From the NCBI GenBank assembly GCA_030512295.1, contig JAULSR010000001.1, positions 7,339,001 to 7,403,000 on the forward strand: 64,000 bases of DNA, read 5' to 3'. The notes under the pieces are model-generated. The model saw nothing but the letters and a program-made list of their open reading frames with translations, searched no databases and was not told the origin of the DNA. This document shows positions 24,412 through 37,309 of this stretch, in pieces. Position numbers and translations under genes: made by a program. This stretch comes from Bombardia bombarda. Lineage: Eukaryota; Ascomycota; Sordariomycetes; Sordariales; Lasiosphaeriaceae. Every line of letters begins with the position of its first letter. Positions within the stretch are counted from its first letter, which is position 1.

Positions 24412-26047
24412 ATGATGAGCCGAAATATAAATGCGCCTTGGCGGCTGACACGGCGCGCAGCCATACAGGGCACTATCCTGGCCAGACCAGGGATTCTTCC
24501 ATGTCGCCGCCAGTTTGCTCTCCCAGCTGCACCGGCATCATCGTCGGCCTCGGCAGACGGCTCACTCCCGCTCGAGGGCTACCGGGTGCTTGATATGACA
24601 AGAGTCCTTGCTGGGGTGAGATAACGCCCAAAATGCTATGGACAAACGCTAACACGACATGCCATATCTAGCCCTACTGCACTCAGATACTTGGAGACCT
24701 TGGGTGAGCCGCATTGTCATGTATCCCAACAAGTGTACACTCACTGACACTAGCAAAGGGCCGAAGTCATCAAGATCGAGCATCCGACCAGAGGCGACGA
24801 TACTCGGGCATGGGGCCCGCCGTATGCCAAGTATCAGCCAGGGTCATCCTATCAGGGGCCCGGTGAGTCTGCGTACTTCCTTGGGGTATTTGCTACCTAC
24901 CTACCTACCCAGCAGCAGCGTCAGCAGCATCAGCAGCACACGGCAACGGCAGCCTAACAAGTATCGCAGGTTAACCGTAACAAGAAGTCGCTGGCCCTCT
25001 CCTTCCAAGACCCAGCTGGCGTCAAGATCCTGCACCGCCTGGCAGCCAAGTGCGACATCCTAGTCGAGAACTACATCCCCGGCGCGCTCAAGAAGTACGG
25101 CCTCGACTTTGAGACAATCCACAAGATCAACCCAGCCCTCATCTATGCCTCCATCACGGGCTATGGGCAGACGGGGCCCTACTCGCAGCGGGCCGGCTAC
25201 GACGTCATGGTGGAAGCCGAGTTCGGGCTCATGCACATCACGGGCAACAGGGACGGGCCGCCCGTCAAGGTCGGCGTCGCCGTGACCGACCTCACGACCG
25301 GCCTCTACACGAGCAACAGCATCATGGCGGCCCTGCTCGCCCGTGCCAAGACGGGCAGGGGACAGCACATCGACGCGGCCTTGAGCGACTGCCAGACCGC
25401 TACCCTGGCCAATATCGCGAGCAGCTGTCTGATCAGCGGGGAGAAGGACACCGGGCGGTGGGGGACGGCACATCGTAAGTACCTCTCTGTGGTGGAGCCG
25501 AGGGCAATCATTTTCTCTACTGACCCCGAACCCATCCACAGCCTCCATCGTCCCCTACAAATCCTTCGAGACCAAAGACGGCGACATCCTCTTTGGCGGG
25601 GGCAACGACCGCCTGTTTGGCATCCTGTGCGACGGGCTCGGCCAGCCCGAGTGGAAGGACAACCCCAAGTACCGGGCCAACGCGCAGCGCGTGGCACACC
25701 GCGACGAGCTCGAGTCGGAGATGGAAAAGATCACGGTGGCCAAGACGACGCAGGAGTGGCTCGACGTCTTTGAGGGCTCGGGCCTGCCCTACGCCGCCGT
25801 CAACGACGTGCTGTCGACGCTGACGCACGAGCACACGCTGGCGAGGAACATGGTGATTGACGTGGAGCACGAGCAGTGCGGGCCCATCAAGCTGGTTAAC
25901 ACGCCGATCAAGTACTCAGAGGCCAGGCCTGGGTTTAGAAGCCCGCCGCCGACGCTGGGGCAGCATACGGATGAGATATTGCGGGAGCATCTTGGCTTTG
26001 GGGAGGACGAGATTCGGGAGTTGAGGGAGGGTGGGGTTGTTCGGTAG
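24412..26047 (+). CDS. Family III (CaiB/BaiF) CoA-transferase, SUGCT-like, probably mitochondrial
   Basis: Five exons: 24412-24615, 24672-24703, 24759-24885, 24970-25474 and 25542-26047, about 457 residues, all phases closing. The family moves CoA between acyl groups; this member most resembles eukaryotic succinate-hydroxymethylglutarate CoA-transferase. The N-terminus (MSRNINAPWRLTRRAAIQG) is basic and lacks acidic residues, like a mitochondrial presequence. The family blocks appear in order: LEGYRVLDMTRVLAG-PYCTQILGDLG, AEVIKIEHPTRGDDTR, NRNKKSLAL, LVENYIPG, ITGYGQTGPYSQRAGYD, VGVAVTDLTTGLY and TGRGQHIDAALSD. The Asp in VTDLTTG is the likely catalytic aspartate by family alignment. The C-terminal part (PYKSFETKDGDILFGGGND, LGQHTDEIL) is intact. 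Intron 2 is only 55 bp and uses a CAAAG acceptor, which I chose to keep GDLG-AEVIK in frame. Confidence 0.9.
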
Positions 26048-26728
26048 TTGTTAGGGTAGCGGTAGGTGGATCTCGTAGTATACTGGAAATGAGAATATAA
26101 TATGATATGTTGGATCGCAACAACAGATTTAAAATCCTTTTTGGCTTCGTGATTCACAGCCCGAGGTTGGCTGTGGCCTGGGAGGAAAATGCAGAAAAGC
26201 ACTCAAGGGGGGGGGGGCCCTGGGGCTGACAGGGTTAGGGTCGGTTTAGCGACACGTGCTTCTAGCGTGGGGGAAATTAAGAAATGGCCTGTCTGATGCC
26301 CGTTCCTTCCTGTGTATGGTACCGCGTCGATTTCATCAAAAGCCAATTCAGCACACTCAGGCGCTCCTCGTCCCATTTTACAGAGAGGACTTCTCCGCTG
26401 CTGCTGCATTGTTGTCGCTCCCGTCTCCGCCAGGATGCGTCATGCGGGCTCAGAGGGGCCGAGAGAAATCGCTTGACGGGAAGTAGTGGGCACAGCCAGA
26501 GTTAACCATTTGACGCATTAAAAACACAAAATACCATTTAGTACAGTCCTGCAGTAAGTGCTACCTTGCCTACTAGGCATTCACCCACTTGTATCTCCAA
26601 CTAACCGCTTCCACACCCAGTGTCATGAGCATTTCTTGACAATAATACTCAACCTCTCCTGCTCCGTCCTCTCATCCTCACCCTCACCATCTCTCGCCCC
26701 ACCCCACCCACCCACCACCACCACCACT
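26048..26728. other. Spacer and promoter of the PHD-finger gene
   Basis: 680 bp with no gene. A G11 run at 26207-26217 lies near the 3-prime end of the CoA-transferase transcript. The final 100 bases (CTCCTCACCCTCACC, CACCCACCACCACC) look like a fungal leader. An intron in this leader is possible near 26540-26620. Confidence 0.45.
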
Positions 26729-28609
<1,881 letters not shown>

Positions 28610-29606
28610 GAGGGGGTGTTGAGGGGAATGGGGTATGGAACTAGGTAGGTGGTTGTTGTTTGTTGTATGATATAAGCATGGAGAGATGGGGGCTAAGCAA
28701 GGGAAAGAGTGAGTTGGTTGAGGGATTCTTGGCTTACCACACTTACTGCTTCGTCTATTTACTTGGCTGTGATGCCAGTACATAGGTGTGACAGTAGCGA
28801 AATTTATTCCGTAGGGGGCTTGGGATGCTTGGAGAGCAATGCATGGATGGGTGTGTAGTCGAGCAGAAGGGTAGTTTAGAGTATGATACAAGATACCAGG
28901 TGGACTGTTTGTTCAAAGTTGAGACCAGCATTTTTGAGGCGGACTATGTTCCTTGTGCCCGTTGTCGTTTGTTGAGGTGTTAAAGAAATGGACTAGAGGT
29001 AGGGAGGTATGTAAAGTTGGGGACCAGAAGTCTGGCCCCGCGACCAAGTACCTGGGGAATATTTCTGTTACCAGGGCATGCAGAGCGATGAATTTTGCCA
29101 TACTAAAAATAAGGCTCACTAACAGCGGTACATCTTGACGGAGTGCATCGATAGCCGCAGAGAAGTTGCACCTCAAGACGTGAGGATTTGTAGCAAGTAA
29201 AGGTGGTAAGTTTGGTGTGTAAAAGGGCTCCTGGGGCCAGACTTTTGTATCCTGACTGTAGTTATCCAACTATTACTCTATGCCATTAATCTGATGACTT
29301 AAGTATTCTAGTATGCTTGCTACATGTACCAGTTCTTTGCTGATTTTTGAGAATCTTCCTGAACATTCCTGTTCAATATTGCTTTCTCTCCAGTTGAAAG
29401 AACAAGAATACCAGTATACCTGACAAGGTTGATGGGAAAATAGGTATACGTAGTGGCTGTCTCCTCTTCCCACCTGATTTAAACTTTAAAAAGTCATAAG
29501 AACTATGACAATGCTTCATGAGCTCGGGATTGCAGGAGAGCAAAGAGCAAAACATAGAAATCTTACTGACGGATTCTCTCAACCAAATTTTCGACATCCA
29601 AGCCAT
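28610..29606. other. Convergent 3-prime region, no gene seen
   Basis: About 1 kb between the stop of the PHD gene and the stop of the minus-strand secreted-protein gene. Only short frames without recognisable features. The base composition is AT-richer than that of the flanking genes. Confidence 0.5.
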
Positions 29607-30222
29607 TCAAGAGGTAGCAATGAAAGTATACTCGCCCCGTAGCGTTCCCGACGGAGCCCAGGGCGTGCAGACCTCCCCGGAGACTTCTGCGCCGTTGCAT
29701 CTTCCGCGTCCTAATAAACACAAATCAATCAATAACCATCATCTCAAACATCCCCAGTTCTCCAGAAAACAAAAGCCAGAGAAGAACAATAATAACATAC
29801 CCCTCGAACACCGCAAAATACTAGTAAACCCAATCACGCCCGTCTTCTGCTCCGCCGTCACCGGCCACGTCACCGACGAGCCGTCGGTGACCGACTCGAA
29901 AAAGAAGTCGTCTTCCCCGCCGTTGCCGTCACTAAATGGCAGGCCCATGGCCCGGGCGTCGTTAAAGGTTAGTGATGAGTCGTTGAGCGACGACGTCCAC
30001 CCTTGCACGCGCGGCTTCGAGACCAGCACGGAGGCGGGGCCGTAGACGCCCGCCACGAGCTGCTGCATCCCGTCGGCGGTTTTGGTGTACGAGTCTTTGT
30101 TGTCGACGACTTGGGAGTTGGGGTCGCAGGCGGAGGCGGCAAGGGTGGTGAAGAGGGTGGTGAAGAGGGTGAGGGAGAGGAGGTGGGTGAGGGTGAGGGT
30201 GACCGGGGGGGGGGGGGGGCAT
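29607..30222 (-). CDS. Small secreted protein of unknown function (frame broken in a C15 run)
   Basis: Two exons, 30222-29801 and 29710-29607, joined by a 90-bp intron with a GTATGT donor and a TTTATTAG acceptor. The deduced protein is about 174 residues. After a short Pro run it has a hydrophobic signal-like segment (VTLTLTHLLSLTLFTTLFTT, then LAASA) and a mature part starting CDPNSQVVDNKDSYTKTADG, with Cys in ILRCSRGRGRCNG and GEVCTPW, ending GEYTFIATS. I do not recognise a family. The ATG at 30222 is followed by 15 C; the coding frame needs 14 or 17, and no other in-frame ATG precedes the signal segment. The run is therefore a sequencing error, a phase-variable tract or an inactivating change. 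The frame as written gives a Pro/His/Arg-rich nonsense peptide. Confidence 0.55.
30205..30219 (+). repeat. G15 homopolymer at a start codon
   Basis: Fifteen G on the plus strand are 15 C directly after the ATG of the minus-strand secreted-protein gene. One base fewer (or two more) would put the signal peptide in frame. Confidence 0.9.
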
Positions 30223-31060
30223 TTTGTTTCGATTGGGTGGGTTGGATTGGGAGTTGAGGTTAGTGTGTTCAGATCGTTGTCGTAATAAAGGTTGCTTGAG
30301 ATTTCATCTAGGTCGCTGACTGGCTACTGGTCGGGGATAGTGATGATTTTTAATCCACCACATGGATAACGGCAAATGTAAATAGCTAATGCATGACAAC
30401 AGAGCAGTCCAAAGTCTGGTCGGATATGTTTTCTTTTATTTTGTTGTGTCTTTATAAGTAGCAGGACGTAAAAGGGGCAAGTCACCCTAAATGTATAGTA
30501 GTAACCTCATTCGATACCTTGTCTGGAATTAACCCAGACAGAAGCTGTACATGCGGCAGGTCATACAGTAGTTGAGGTACAACTTTAGTTCCGGTAGAAA
30601 ATCATGGCGGCTCAAATAACACGGCGCGAGGTTCATATCGGAACCAGGGAAGGAACGACTGCAAACGGCTCTCTTATTTCCATCAATTCCCGATGGAAGT
30701 ACCTCGTTGCACACTGTTGTTAGTGGAGCTCAATTTCTTCAGCCAAATTTTCCGGGGGGGACTCGCACGTTAACAAATGTAGCCAAGTTGGTACTTGGGC
30801 AAGTCTTCTTTGCCGCCCGTTTTTGCCTGCAATCCGCGACTCTCGACACAAACACACACTTGGACCTAAGAAGTTTGAAATGAGAACGGCCGACTTGACG
30901 CAAGTGATGGGTGGTTTGCGTCAACTGGGGGATTATGGGCCTTGACAAGAAATTGCCTGACAAAATTAGCACTAGACTAGGTGTGCATGAGATCCGATTT
31001 CTTGAATCAAGCCGATCCCTTTGACTTAATTCAGCTACCCCTTTGCGTTGCTGGGGCCTT
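30223..31060. other. Intergenic, no gene seen
   Basis: 838 bp that would hold the promoter of the minus-strand secreted-protein gene and the 3-prime part of the next minus-strand gene. No recognisable feature. Confidence 0.5.
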
Positions 31061-31654
31061 TCATGGGGGAAAGGCCGCCGCAATTAAAAAATGCTGAAGC
31101 CGCGATGCCTGAAGACTTGCGCTTTCCTCCGTCTCCAGAACTACACCCCTTGAACTTCTGCCTCGACCTTCACCATCCTTCTTAGAGCTGGACCATCCCG
31201 GCCTCTGGCTGCGCAGCCGCGTAGGCTGCGGCTCCTCCACACAATGATACGGCGGCAATTCCAATTCTTCCATCCTTTGATACCCCATCGGCGGCGTTAT
31301 TCCAAGCTCTTGCAGGCGCTGAACATGCGCCAACCTGCGTAGCTCTACCGCCTTATTGAATCGCAATTTTATCTCCTCATGTACCTCTTCGCTGATGCAC
31401 GGCCCACACCACGCTCCCAGTGTAGTCGACTGGCACACGATGCCGCAGCACGTCCTGTTTTCTGTACAGCACCAAGCGCAGGCTTCCCACACGACGATAA
31501 CTGGCCAGAATACGAAAGCGAAGATGAAGAGGAGGAAAGGGACAGTGAGCACCAGACAGCCTTCCCGCTTGACTACCGTCGCATATATTGCCCCGGAAGA
31601 CCTTGAACTAAGCGCCGACCTTCCATGTCTGTTTTGTTTCGATCGCGAGGCCAT
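31061..31654 (-). CDS. Hypothetical one-helix membrane protein with a Cys-rich segment
   Basis: A 197-residue open frame from the ATG at 31654 (MASRSKQNRHGRSALSSRSS). It has a basic Ser-rich N-terminus, then one long hydrophobic segment at about residues 40-65 (LVLTVPFLLFIFAFVFWPVI), directly followed by a Cys cluster (EACAWCCTENRTCCGIVCQ, then WCGPC). After this the chain is hydrophilic and helical (EEVHEEIKLRFNKAVELRRL) with a basic Ser-rich tail. The pattern, a basic N-terminus before one membrane helix with cysteines just after it, looks like a real small membrane protein, possibly palmitoylated. I do not recognise the family and cannot exclude a chance frame. Confidence 0.45.
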   Translation of the reverse strand: MASRSKQNRHGRSALSSRSSGAIYATVVKREGCLVLTVPFLLFIFAFVFWPVIVVWEACAWCCTENRTCCGIVCQSTTLGAWCGPCISEEVHEEIKLRFNKAVELRRLAHVQRLQELGITPPMGYQRMEELELPPYHCVEEPQPTRLRSQRPGWSSSKKDGEGRGRSSRGVVLETEESASLQASRLQHFLIAAAFPP

Positions 31655-32623
31655 GTCTAGGACATTCAGCTTTGACAATGTTCCACAAGCAAATCCAGCA
31701 AAAATGTGGCTCTAACTCTGCCCTATGCATTCCTGATTTCCGGACTTTGAAACGAGATCTGCCATTTGCACAGCTGTCGCATGGTTCCCTGTCTCGAGCA
31801 CAAGATTCATAAATCATAGCAAACTATCATCCTTCTGTTCACGAATAATATTCCCCCATAAGTCGGTCCATATGTATTATCGAGCACAGCCTTTCTTTCC
31901 ATATCAAAAATGCCCTGTCTGGAAATTCTACCTAGTAATGGCTTGCATATAGCCTCAAACTCACTACATAGAGCTAGTCTATTCCTCGCTAAACAAGGCG
32001 AAAGATTGTGCAAAATTTGCAAAACATCATTGATTGTCTCTATCGACCTTTATATCTTTACCAAAATGAGTCCAAAGAGTGAGTAGGTAAGCTCTTTCGA
32101 TTATGTTCAGCTCGTTAGATTTGACCTCTAAATCCAGGGAATTATTTTACTCCATGCTCGACCTAAGCTTACAATAGAGCCTACCAAACAGAGGTCAGTC
32201 GAATGTACCAAACTAAACCTACGTACTACGAGTGTGAGTGCTGCACACTGGACTATGGATGGGTATGGCGGCTTATTGAAGCGAAGCTTCAGTTGTTCTT
32301 GGCGCGGAAGTTGTTTACAACGTAGTAACAAGGCAAGAAGCTTGCTTATTTACAGTGAGAAAAAATGTTTGAAAAAACCTTGGGCCTTTAGTTATTGGAT
32401 AATGCTGTGGATTTTTCGCTTATCGTAGTCTCAGGTGCTCAGACCAGTTATTACGCGGGCGCCTCCCCAACACCCGCCACCAATCCCCGCTAACTGTCTA
32501 CGTTGGTTGTCGGGGTGTGGGTCGTTGGTTGTGGGGGGAGGGGGGGGGCGTGGGTGTGGGAGGGTAGACTGGCCTGATCTGAGACTAGTTTATCGTGATT
32601 GTTATTCTTTGCTCGCCGCAGGC

Positions 32624-32670
32624 GAAAAGGCCCTCCGGAGGAACCCCTTGGAAGGGGCCCCCTGGAGGGG
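32624..32670. repeat. Cluster of GC-rich palindromes beside an AT-rich array
   Basis: Within about 45 bases are CCTCCGGAGG (perfect palindrome), CCCCTTGGAAGGGG (6-bp stem, 2-base loop) and GGGGCCCC. Immediately afterwards the composition switches to almost pure A/T. This could form hairpins in either strand. Confidence 0.6.
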
Positions 32671-32693
32671 ATCAGTCAAAAAAAAAAATATAC

Positions 32694-32940
32694 GAAAACG
32701 CTTAACTATCCGTAAAATTAAAAAAATAAATAAACGAAAACGCATTTTTATAAAATTAAAAAAGTAAAATAAGCAAAACTGTTTATTTATAAAATTAAGA
32801 AAATAAAAAAGTGGCTATTTGTAAAATCAAAAAAGAAAACAAACCACAACGTTTATTTATAAAATTAAAAATATAAATAAACGGAAACGCCTATTCGTAA
32901 AATGAAAAAAATAAACAAATGAAAACGCCCATTCGCAAAG
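32694..32940 (+). repeat. AT-rich degenerate tandem array, about 7 copies of 36-42 bp
   Basis: Units begin with a GAAAACGC-like word and run through TTTATAAAATTAAAAAA. Copies start near 32694, 32736, 32773, 32811, 32846, 32883 and 32921. They have diverged by base changes and small indels. The last copy runs back into ordinary sequence near 32940. Confidence 0.75.
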
Positions 32941-33289
32941 CACCAATCGAGCGTCAGCGAGAAAGCCCCCAGTGGTACCAATGGTGCACCGCTGTCAAGG
33001 GTATTCTATTGACATTGGGTGCTTGATCTAGCCAACGTCCCATGTATAACCTAGCGATGTCTAGGTCCACTACTCACCACACATGTCCAACAACCTTTTT
33101 ATCACAGTCATCAACGGGGCAAGCACTCCAAGTTTAGGCTAATACATATGGAAAATAGCCCGTCTCAAAACCGTGTATCACAAATGTCCCCATCAGCTTG
33201 AAAAAGTAAGGTAGGTCCATGTACAGAACGCCACAGCAACAATGAACCACCCCTATCCCAGCAAAGATTAGTATATATAATATATAACT

Positions 33290-33326
<37 letters not shown>
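33290..33326 (+). repeat. (ACA)12 microsatellite
   Basis: A perfect trinucleotide run, non-coding as far as can be seen. Confidence 0.9.
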
Positions 33327-33776
33327 CGCAACTAGCCCAAACTCCAAAGTGCCAAGTCAAGCAATAGCCAACCCCGATTCGTAACGTGGCCCCAGTGCCC
33401 TTTACAGTAGAGAGCTAAGTACTCTAAGACCACCACTGCTCATGCCGCATACTCGTCGCCAACCACCGCTGCATGGCTGGCGCGGTGACAACCCTCTGGA
33501 GTCCTGGCCGTTGCTGCCGTAGCTGTCGTGGATGATGATGATGATGATGATGACGATGATCATGCTGCCACCGTCTTTGACGTTGGCTGCTTTGGTAAAG
33601 CCTGTTGTTCCCGCCGCCGAGGACAACCATGTAGGCTATGATCATGCCGTTGCGGCCCGGCCGTAGTCGGTGGCCGTGTCTGTGCCGTCTGTGATCATGC
33701 CTGGTGTGTCTGATAATGGTGGTCTGGGAAAATGGGTCACCGGTAGTGGTGGTGGTAATAGTAGGGGTTGTGGGGG

Positions 33777-34366
33777 CTATAGATCCCTCCAGAGAGCAGC
33801 ACATGCTGGTGGGCTTCTCGTGTAAGAGAGGGAGGGTTGTCCAGTTTGGGTCGGTTCTGGGGGGTGTTAGTGTTTGATTAAGGTGGGTCTTGTGGTATGG
33901 ACAAGCTAGTACACTTACTCTCTGTCTTGCATGTGAACTTGGTGTTCTTGATGTGATAATAGCTCGGTATCGTGCATCCTAGAACCGTTGCTCCTGCTGC
34001 GGGCTTCGTTCTTATGCACTATTGTCATCTTCCGTAGTGATGGAAATCTTGTCTGCTTGGCCGTTGCCCGGTTGCCAGCAGTGTTCGCCCTGGAATGGAA
34101 GTTGCTTTATCATGTGTGAATGATAGGTAGGTAGGTATTCATAGCAACGCCCTTTCCAACCACAATCGGTAAGAAGATGGGTATAAAGAATCTCCAAACT
34201 AACCACGCCGCCTCGACGCATCCTTCCCGCTCGCCGCTGCAGTGCCAGACTGCATTGTTCGGGATATGTAATTCCATCGTCCGCAATCATCAGGCGAGTC
34301 GTCACAGTAGTAGTGAAGCGAGCAGACTGCACGAATGCATTGACGCAGCATGCATGAAGAAGACAG
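33777..34366 (-). CDS. Possible exons of a small Cys-rich protein (incomplete model)
   Basis: Three plausible minus-strand exons close in phase: 34366-34204, 33978-33919 and 33856-33777 (ending in a stop). The first has a good upstream acceptor (a CTAAC branch-like site about 20 bases before TTTTCAG). The donors are GTTAGT and GTAAGT. The peptide is Cys-rich, with CSLHYYCDDSPDDCGRWNYI in the first exon and GCTIPSYYHIKNTKFTCKTE across the second. A start and signal peptide were not found, and the 225-bp middle intron contains another open stretch with Cys (GEHCWQPGNG), so the true structure may differ. It may be a small secreted protein or a relic. Function unknown. Confidence 0.25.
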
Positions 34367-35028
34367 CTGAAAAGTTGGTGTACCTTAGTTAGTAATCGAG
34401 GTGTGGGGGGCCTGGTTTGGGAAGCCCTAGCGTTGTAACCAGATTCGAAAGGGGAAATGCGGTGATTTTTCGGCCCAATCGGGACGTGGTATAAGGCGAA
34501 TGCATACCGACCTGGTCAGGAACGAGGCGTAATCAGGTCCGCCCGATCTGCCTAGGTAGGTACGGTAGTAGTGCTGCAGTGTACCTTACCTTAGTTACAT
34601 ACCTAGACCTACTAGAACGTGAGTGAGTCAGCCGGTGACTGTAGAATGTGAATACTACGTACCTAGGCCACGAGTTTTGAAAGAAACCATACCTAGCACA
34701 GCTGTCCTATCTGAAGCGGAGGGATTTCTGTCTGCTCGTTCTTTCAAGTGTGAGGTGAGGCATTTTGATATTTGAGCCCGTATCCCTTTCACCAGGGGAA
34801 GGAAATCGTGTTGTCTATGTCTAAATCAAGAGTATTGCTTTACTCATACAGCCCTTAGACCCAGTGCTTTTTCTTTCCTGTCCTCTGGAATTGCTCTTCA
34901 GCTCTACCTCTGGTCATCTAGTCATTCCCATGATCCGAATCCTGACTTCAGCGAAGCTCTCCAACCAGAACAAGCGCTTCATCCAACTCCAATCGGCTAT
35001 CCTCAATAACCGGGACTGTTGCGTTTGT
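34367..35028. other. Intergenic, rich in ACCTAGGTA-like motifs
   Basis: 662 bp with several copies of CCTAGGTA/TACCTAGG words between 34545 and 34700. No gene seen. The right part would be the 3-prime untranslated region of the GNAT gene. Confidence 0.5.
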
Positions 35029-35814
35029 CTAGGGCTTGTACATCATGGCCTCGAGGGTCAACTTCTCCTTCTCGTTAGGGACTTGGATGTCAAATGTTGC
35101 TACTGTCTTGAACTTGAGGCTCGAGTAGAGGGCGCGGCCCATGGGGCTTGCGTGGACCGACATGTACTTGAGCGACTCTCGACGGACTAGCCTCATGGCC
35201 CATTTACATAAAGATGACGCGTGGCCGCGTCGTTGGTACTGCGGCAGGGTGGCGAGGATTTGTAGATGCATCTGTTCAGGCCCATTGGGTCCGAAATTCT
35301 TCTTCCAAGCCAGTATCTGGCCTTTCCAAAACGCATTAAAGCGCTCGTGGTTGGCATCTTTGCGCGTGCTGCCTCCTCGACCCTCGACCAGGGTCACGGC
35401 TGTTAGTAGTTGGGAGTAGTTAGTATTTATGTTTTACCATTAGACGACACCTAACTTATAGCCTGTTTGAAGAGAAGGAAGAGAAAACTTACCATCCTGA
35501 GTCTTGTAGTCCGGCCCGTATTTCCTCTTGTTGAGATACGAAACGTCCCAGACGCCAAACGAGACAACAGAGGTCTCATCACTGTCAGGTCCGAGGCTGT
35601 CCTCCGTGACCATGACCAGCCAGTCGTCACATAAAGGGTTGAGAAAGTACTCAAAGAGCATTCTCGTGTACTTGTAGTGATCGTGTGGGTGCGTTTTGCG
35701 GTATGGAAAGCGGTAGTTCCATTGTGGATCTAACGGCATAGTCTTGATGATGACGTTGGTGATGGCATCAAGGTCCGAAGGGAGGCCTTGTCGAGGCTTC
35801 ATGATGGCAGCCAT
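35029..35814 (-). CDS. GNAT-family N-acetyltransferase
   Basis: Two exons, 35814-35493 and 35399-35029, separated by a 93-bp intron (phase 1, GTAAGT donor, CTAACAG acceptor); 230 residues. The N-terminus MKPRQGLPSDLDAITNVI follows the usual GNAT beta1/alpha1 pattern. Motif A is clear: MHLQILATLPQYQRRGHASS contains the Q/R-x-x-G-x-A acetyl-CoA loop (QRRGHA). It is followed by MSVHASPMGRALYSSLKF, which carries the typical C-terminal Tyr/Phe region of motif B. This is the fungal type of GNAT with a middle insertion of about 60 residues, substrate unknown. The first of two nearby ATGs was chosen; the second, four codons later (MKPRQGL), would also serve. Confidence 0.82.
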
Positions 35815-37309
35815 GTGGCAGCAAGGCCGGGTATCAGACAGCAACTGAGCGAGGAGATACACTAAGGGAGAGAAAAAAAAAAGGAAAAAAAAAGGCGGTG
35901 GTAAAAGAAGAGGAAAAAAGGAGAGGATGAGGCGGTCACCGAGTGCCCATGTCGAAAAGCGAGAAGAAACAGCTTTATGAGTTGGTGCTTCCTGGTTAGT
36001 GAGCTGTTTGTTGTTTGTTGGGCGTGAAAGCAAGCCTCATCATCCGTTCAACTTCTTGTTATTGTTGTTGTTGTTATTGTTGTTGCTGTGGTCTGTCAGG
36101 TAAGGTAGGAAGATATTCCAAGCCAAGGACAGCTGCTGGTGGCGCTGTAACTAGCCCTTGGGGGAGCAAATATGACCGACTGACCGACGTGTTAGTGCGC
36201 TGTATGCTACAATCTAGATTGTTAGTTTGGTTCTTAGCGCAGGGATCCCGGTCAAATCTTCGATTTGCAGTAGTTTTACGGCCAAAAAACGTTTGTCAAC
36301 ACCGAAAATCTGCGTGCAGATACATCATCATATCCTCTGTTCAGCAGAGCCTTTTTGTTTCGTAAAAATCGGTCATTTTGTTGCGAAGTTGGAAAGTTTT
36401 GGCCAGGACCCCTGTCCCAAGAACCAAACTAACAATCAAACCAGGGTTGGATTGTACATTCTCCATGACGATGCATATCATTGGGGTCTGAGGTCTGGAG
36501 CGGAGAGCGCGGCAATCGCATGGCCCCGAAAATGCTCTTTTATATATATATAGCGCGTCACCATGGGGGCCGTGACTGATCGGTTGTAGGTTGCTGATGA
36601 AGCGTGAGTTTGCCTGGCCAGGTAAAACTCTAGATCGGTTGACCGAAGACCGCCCGAATGGTGTCGTATAGTACATATAGGGGTTGTGTTGCCAAAGAGG
36701 CAACGCATCCATGGATGTGTTTTTGCGCTCTCGTCGCATGGTGTGGTGATGGGCCTTGTTTGCCAGCTGGCTGCAGTCACTCCGTGCGGTCACTGTGGCC
36801 TGTACATGTACCTCATACGAAGAAGAACAGCGCTAACGCCCTCTCAGCACTGCCAGGCGGGCGGTCGCTCAACAGCGCGCCTGACGGTGCTAGCTGCCAA
36901 CGGGTATCCCGTCGCTAGTCCTAAAGCGGAATTGCGGTGTGCAATGGGGGTGCACCGCCTCCTCCTGGCGCCTTCGCGCTTTCCCAGCCAAGCAGAGAGT
37001 GCAGAGAATCGGCGAGGCAGCCGCCTGCAGCCTGCAGCCTGCAGCCTGCAGCGCCCGCCAGGCTTTTTCTCTGGCCTCCCACAAGTCTCTTGCAGTTGTT
37101 GAAAACTCTTTTTGCAGAGCCAACTCAAATGCGGCCCGCCGCAGCATTGAAGCAAGCCGCGTAACACGATACATAATGCGGCACCCTCTTCTCGAATTGG
37201 AAGGCTGCAATCCCTTACACTGGATGGGACTCGGCAGCTTCTCTGTCAGTCATGCTTATTGCCACCATCTATCTCTCAGAAATCCAGGCTCAAGGCATGG
37301 CATGACGAT
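35815..37309. other. Divergent upstream region of the GNAT gene and the Zn2Cys6 gene
   Basis: 1.5 kb without a supported gene. It has A-rich tracts (AAAAAAAAAAGG) at 35873-35895, a TTG/TTA run at 36057-36089, a TATATATATA at about 36541-36550, and a CAGCCTG tandem at 37026-37052. The right half would contain the promoter and leader of the transcription factor gene. Confidence 0.5.

Larger units (their letters stand above)
31655..33776. other. AT-rich, repeat-bearing region without a clear gene
   Basis: No supportable gene. It contains AT-rich sequence from about 31800, a cluster of GC palindromes at 32624-32670, the AT-rich tandem array at 32694-32940, an ACA run at 33290-33326 and a GAT run at 33531-33553. 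Short frames near 33400-33800 on the minus strand encode only His/Arg- or Ile-rich peptides. Confidence 0.5.

Noticed and set aside
33402..33804. His/Arg-rich and Ile-rich minus-strand frames as a gene
   Set aside because: Both peptides are produced by reading a GAT repeat in different frames, and neither joins to a supported exon.
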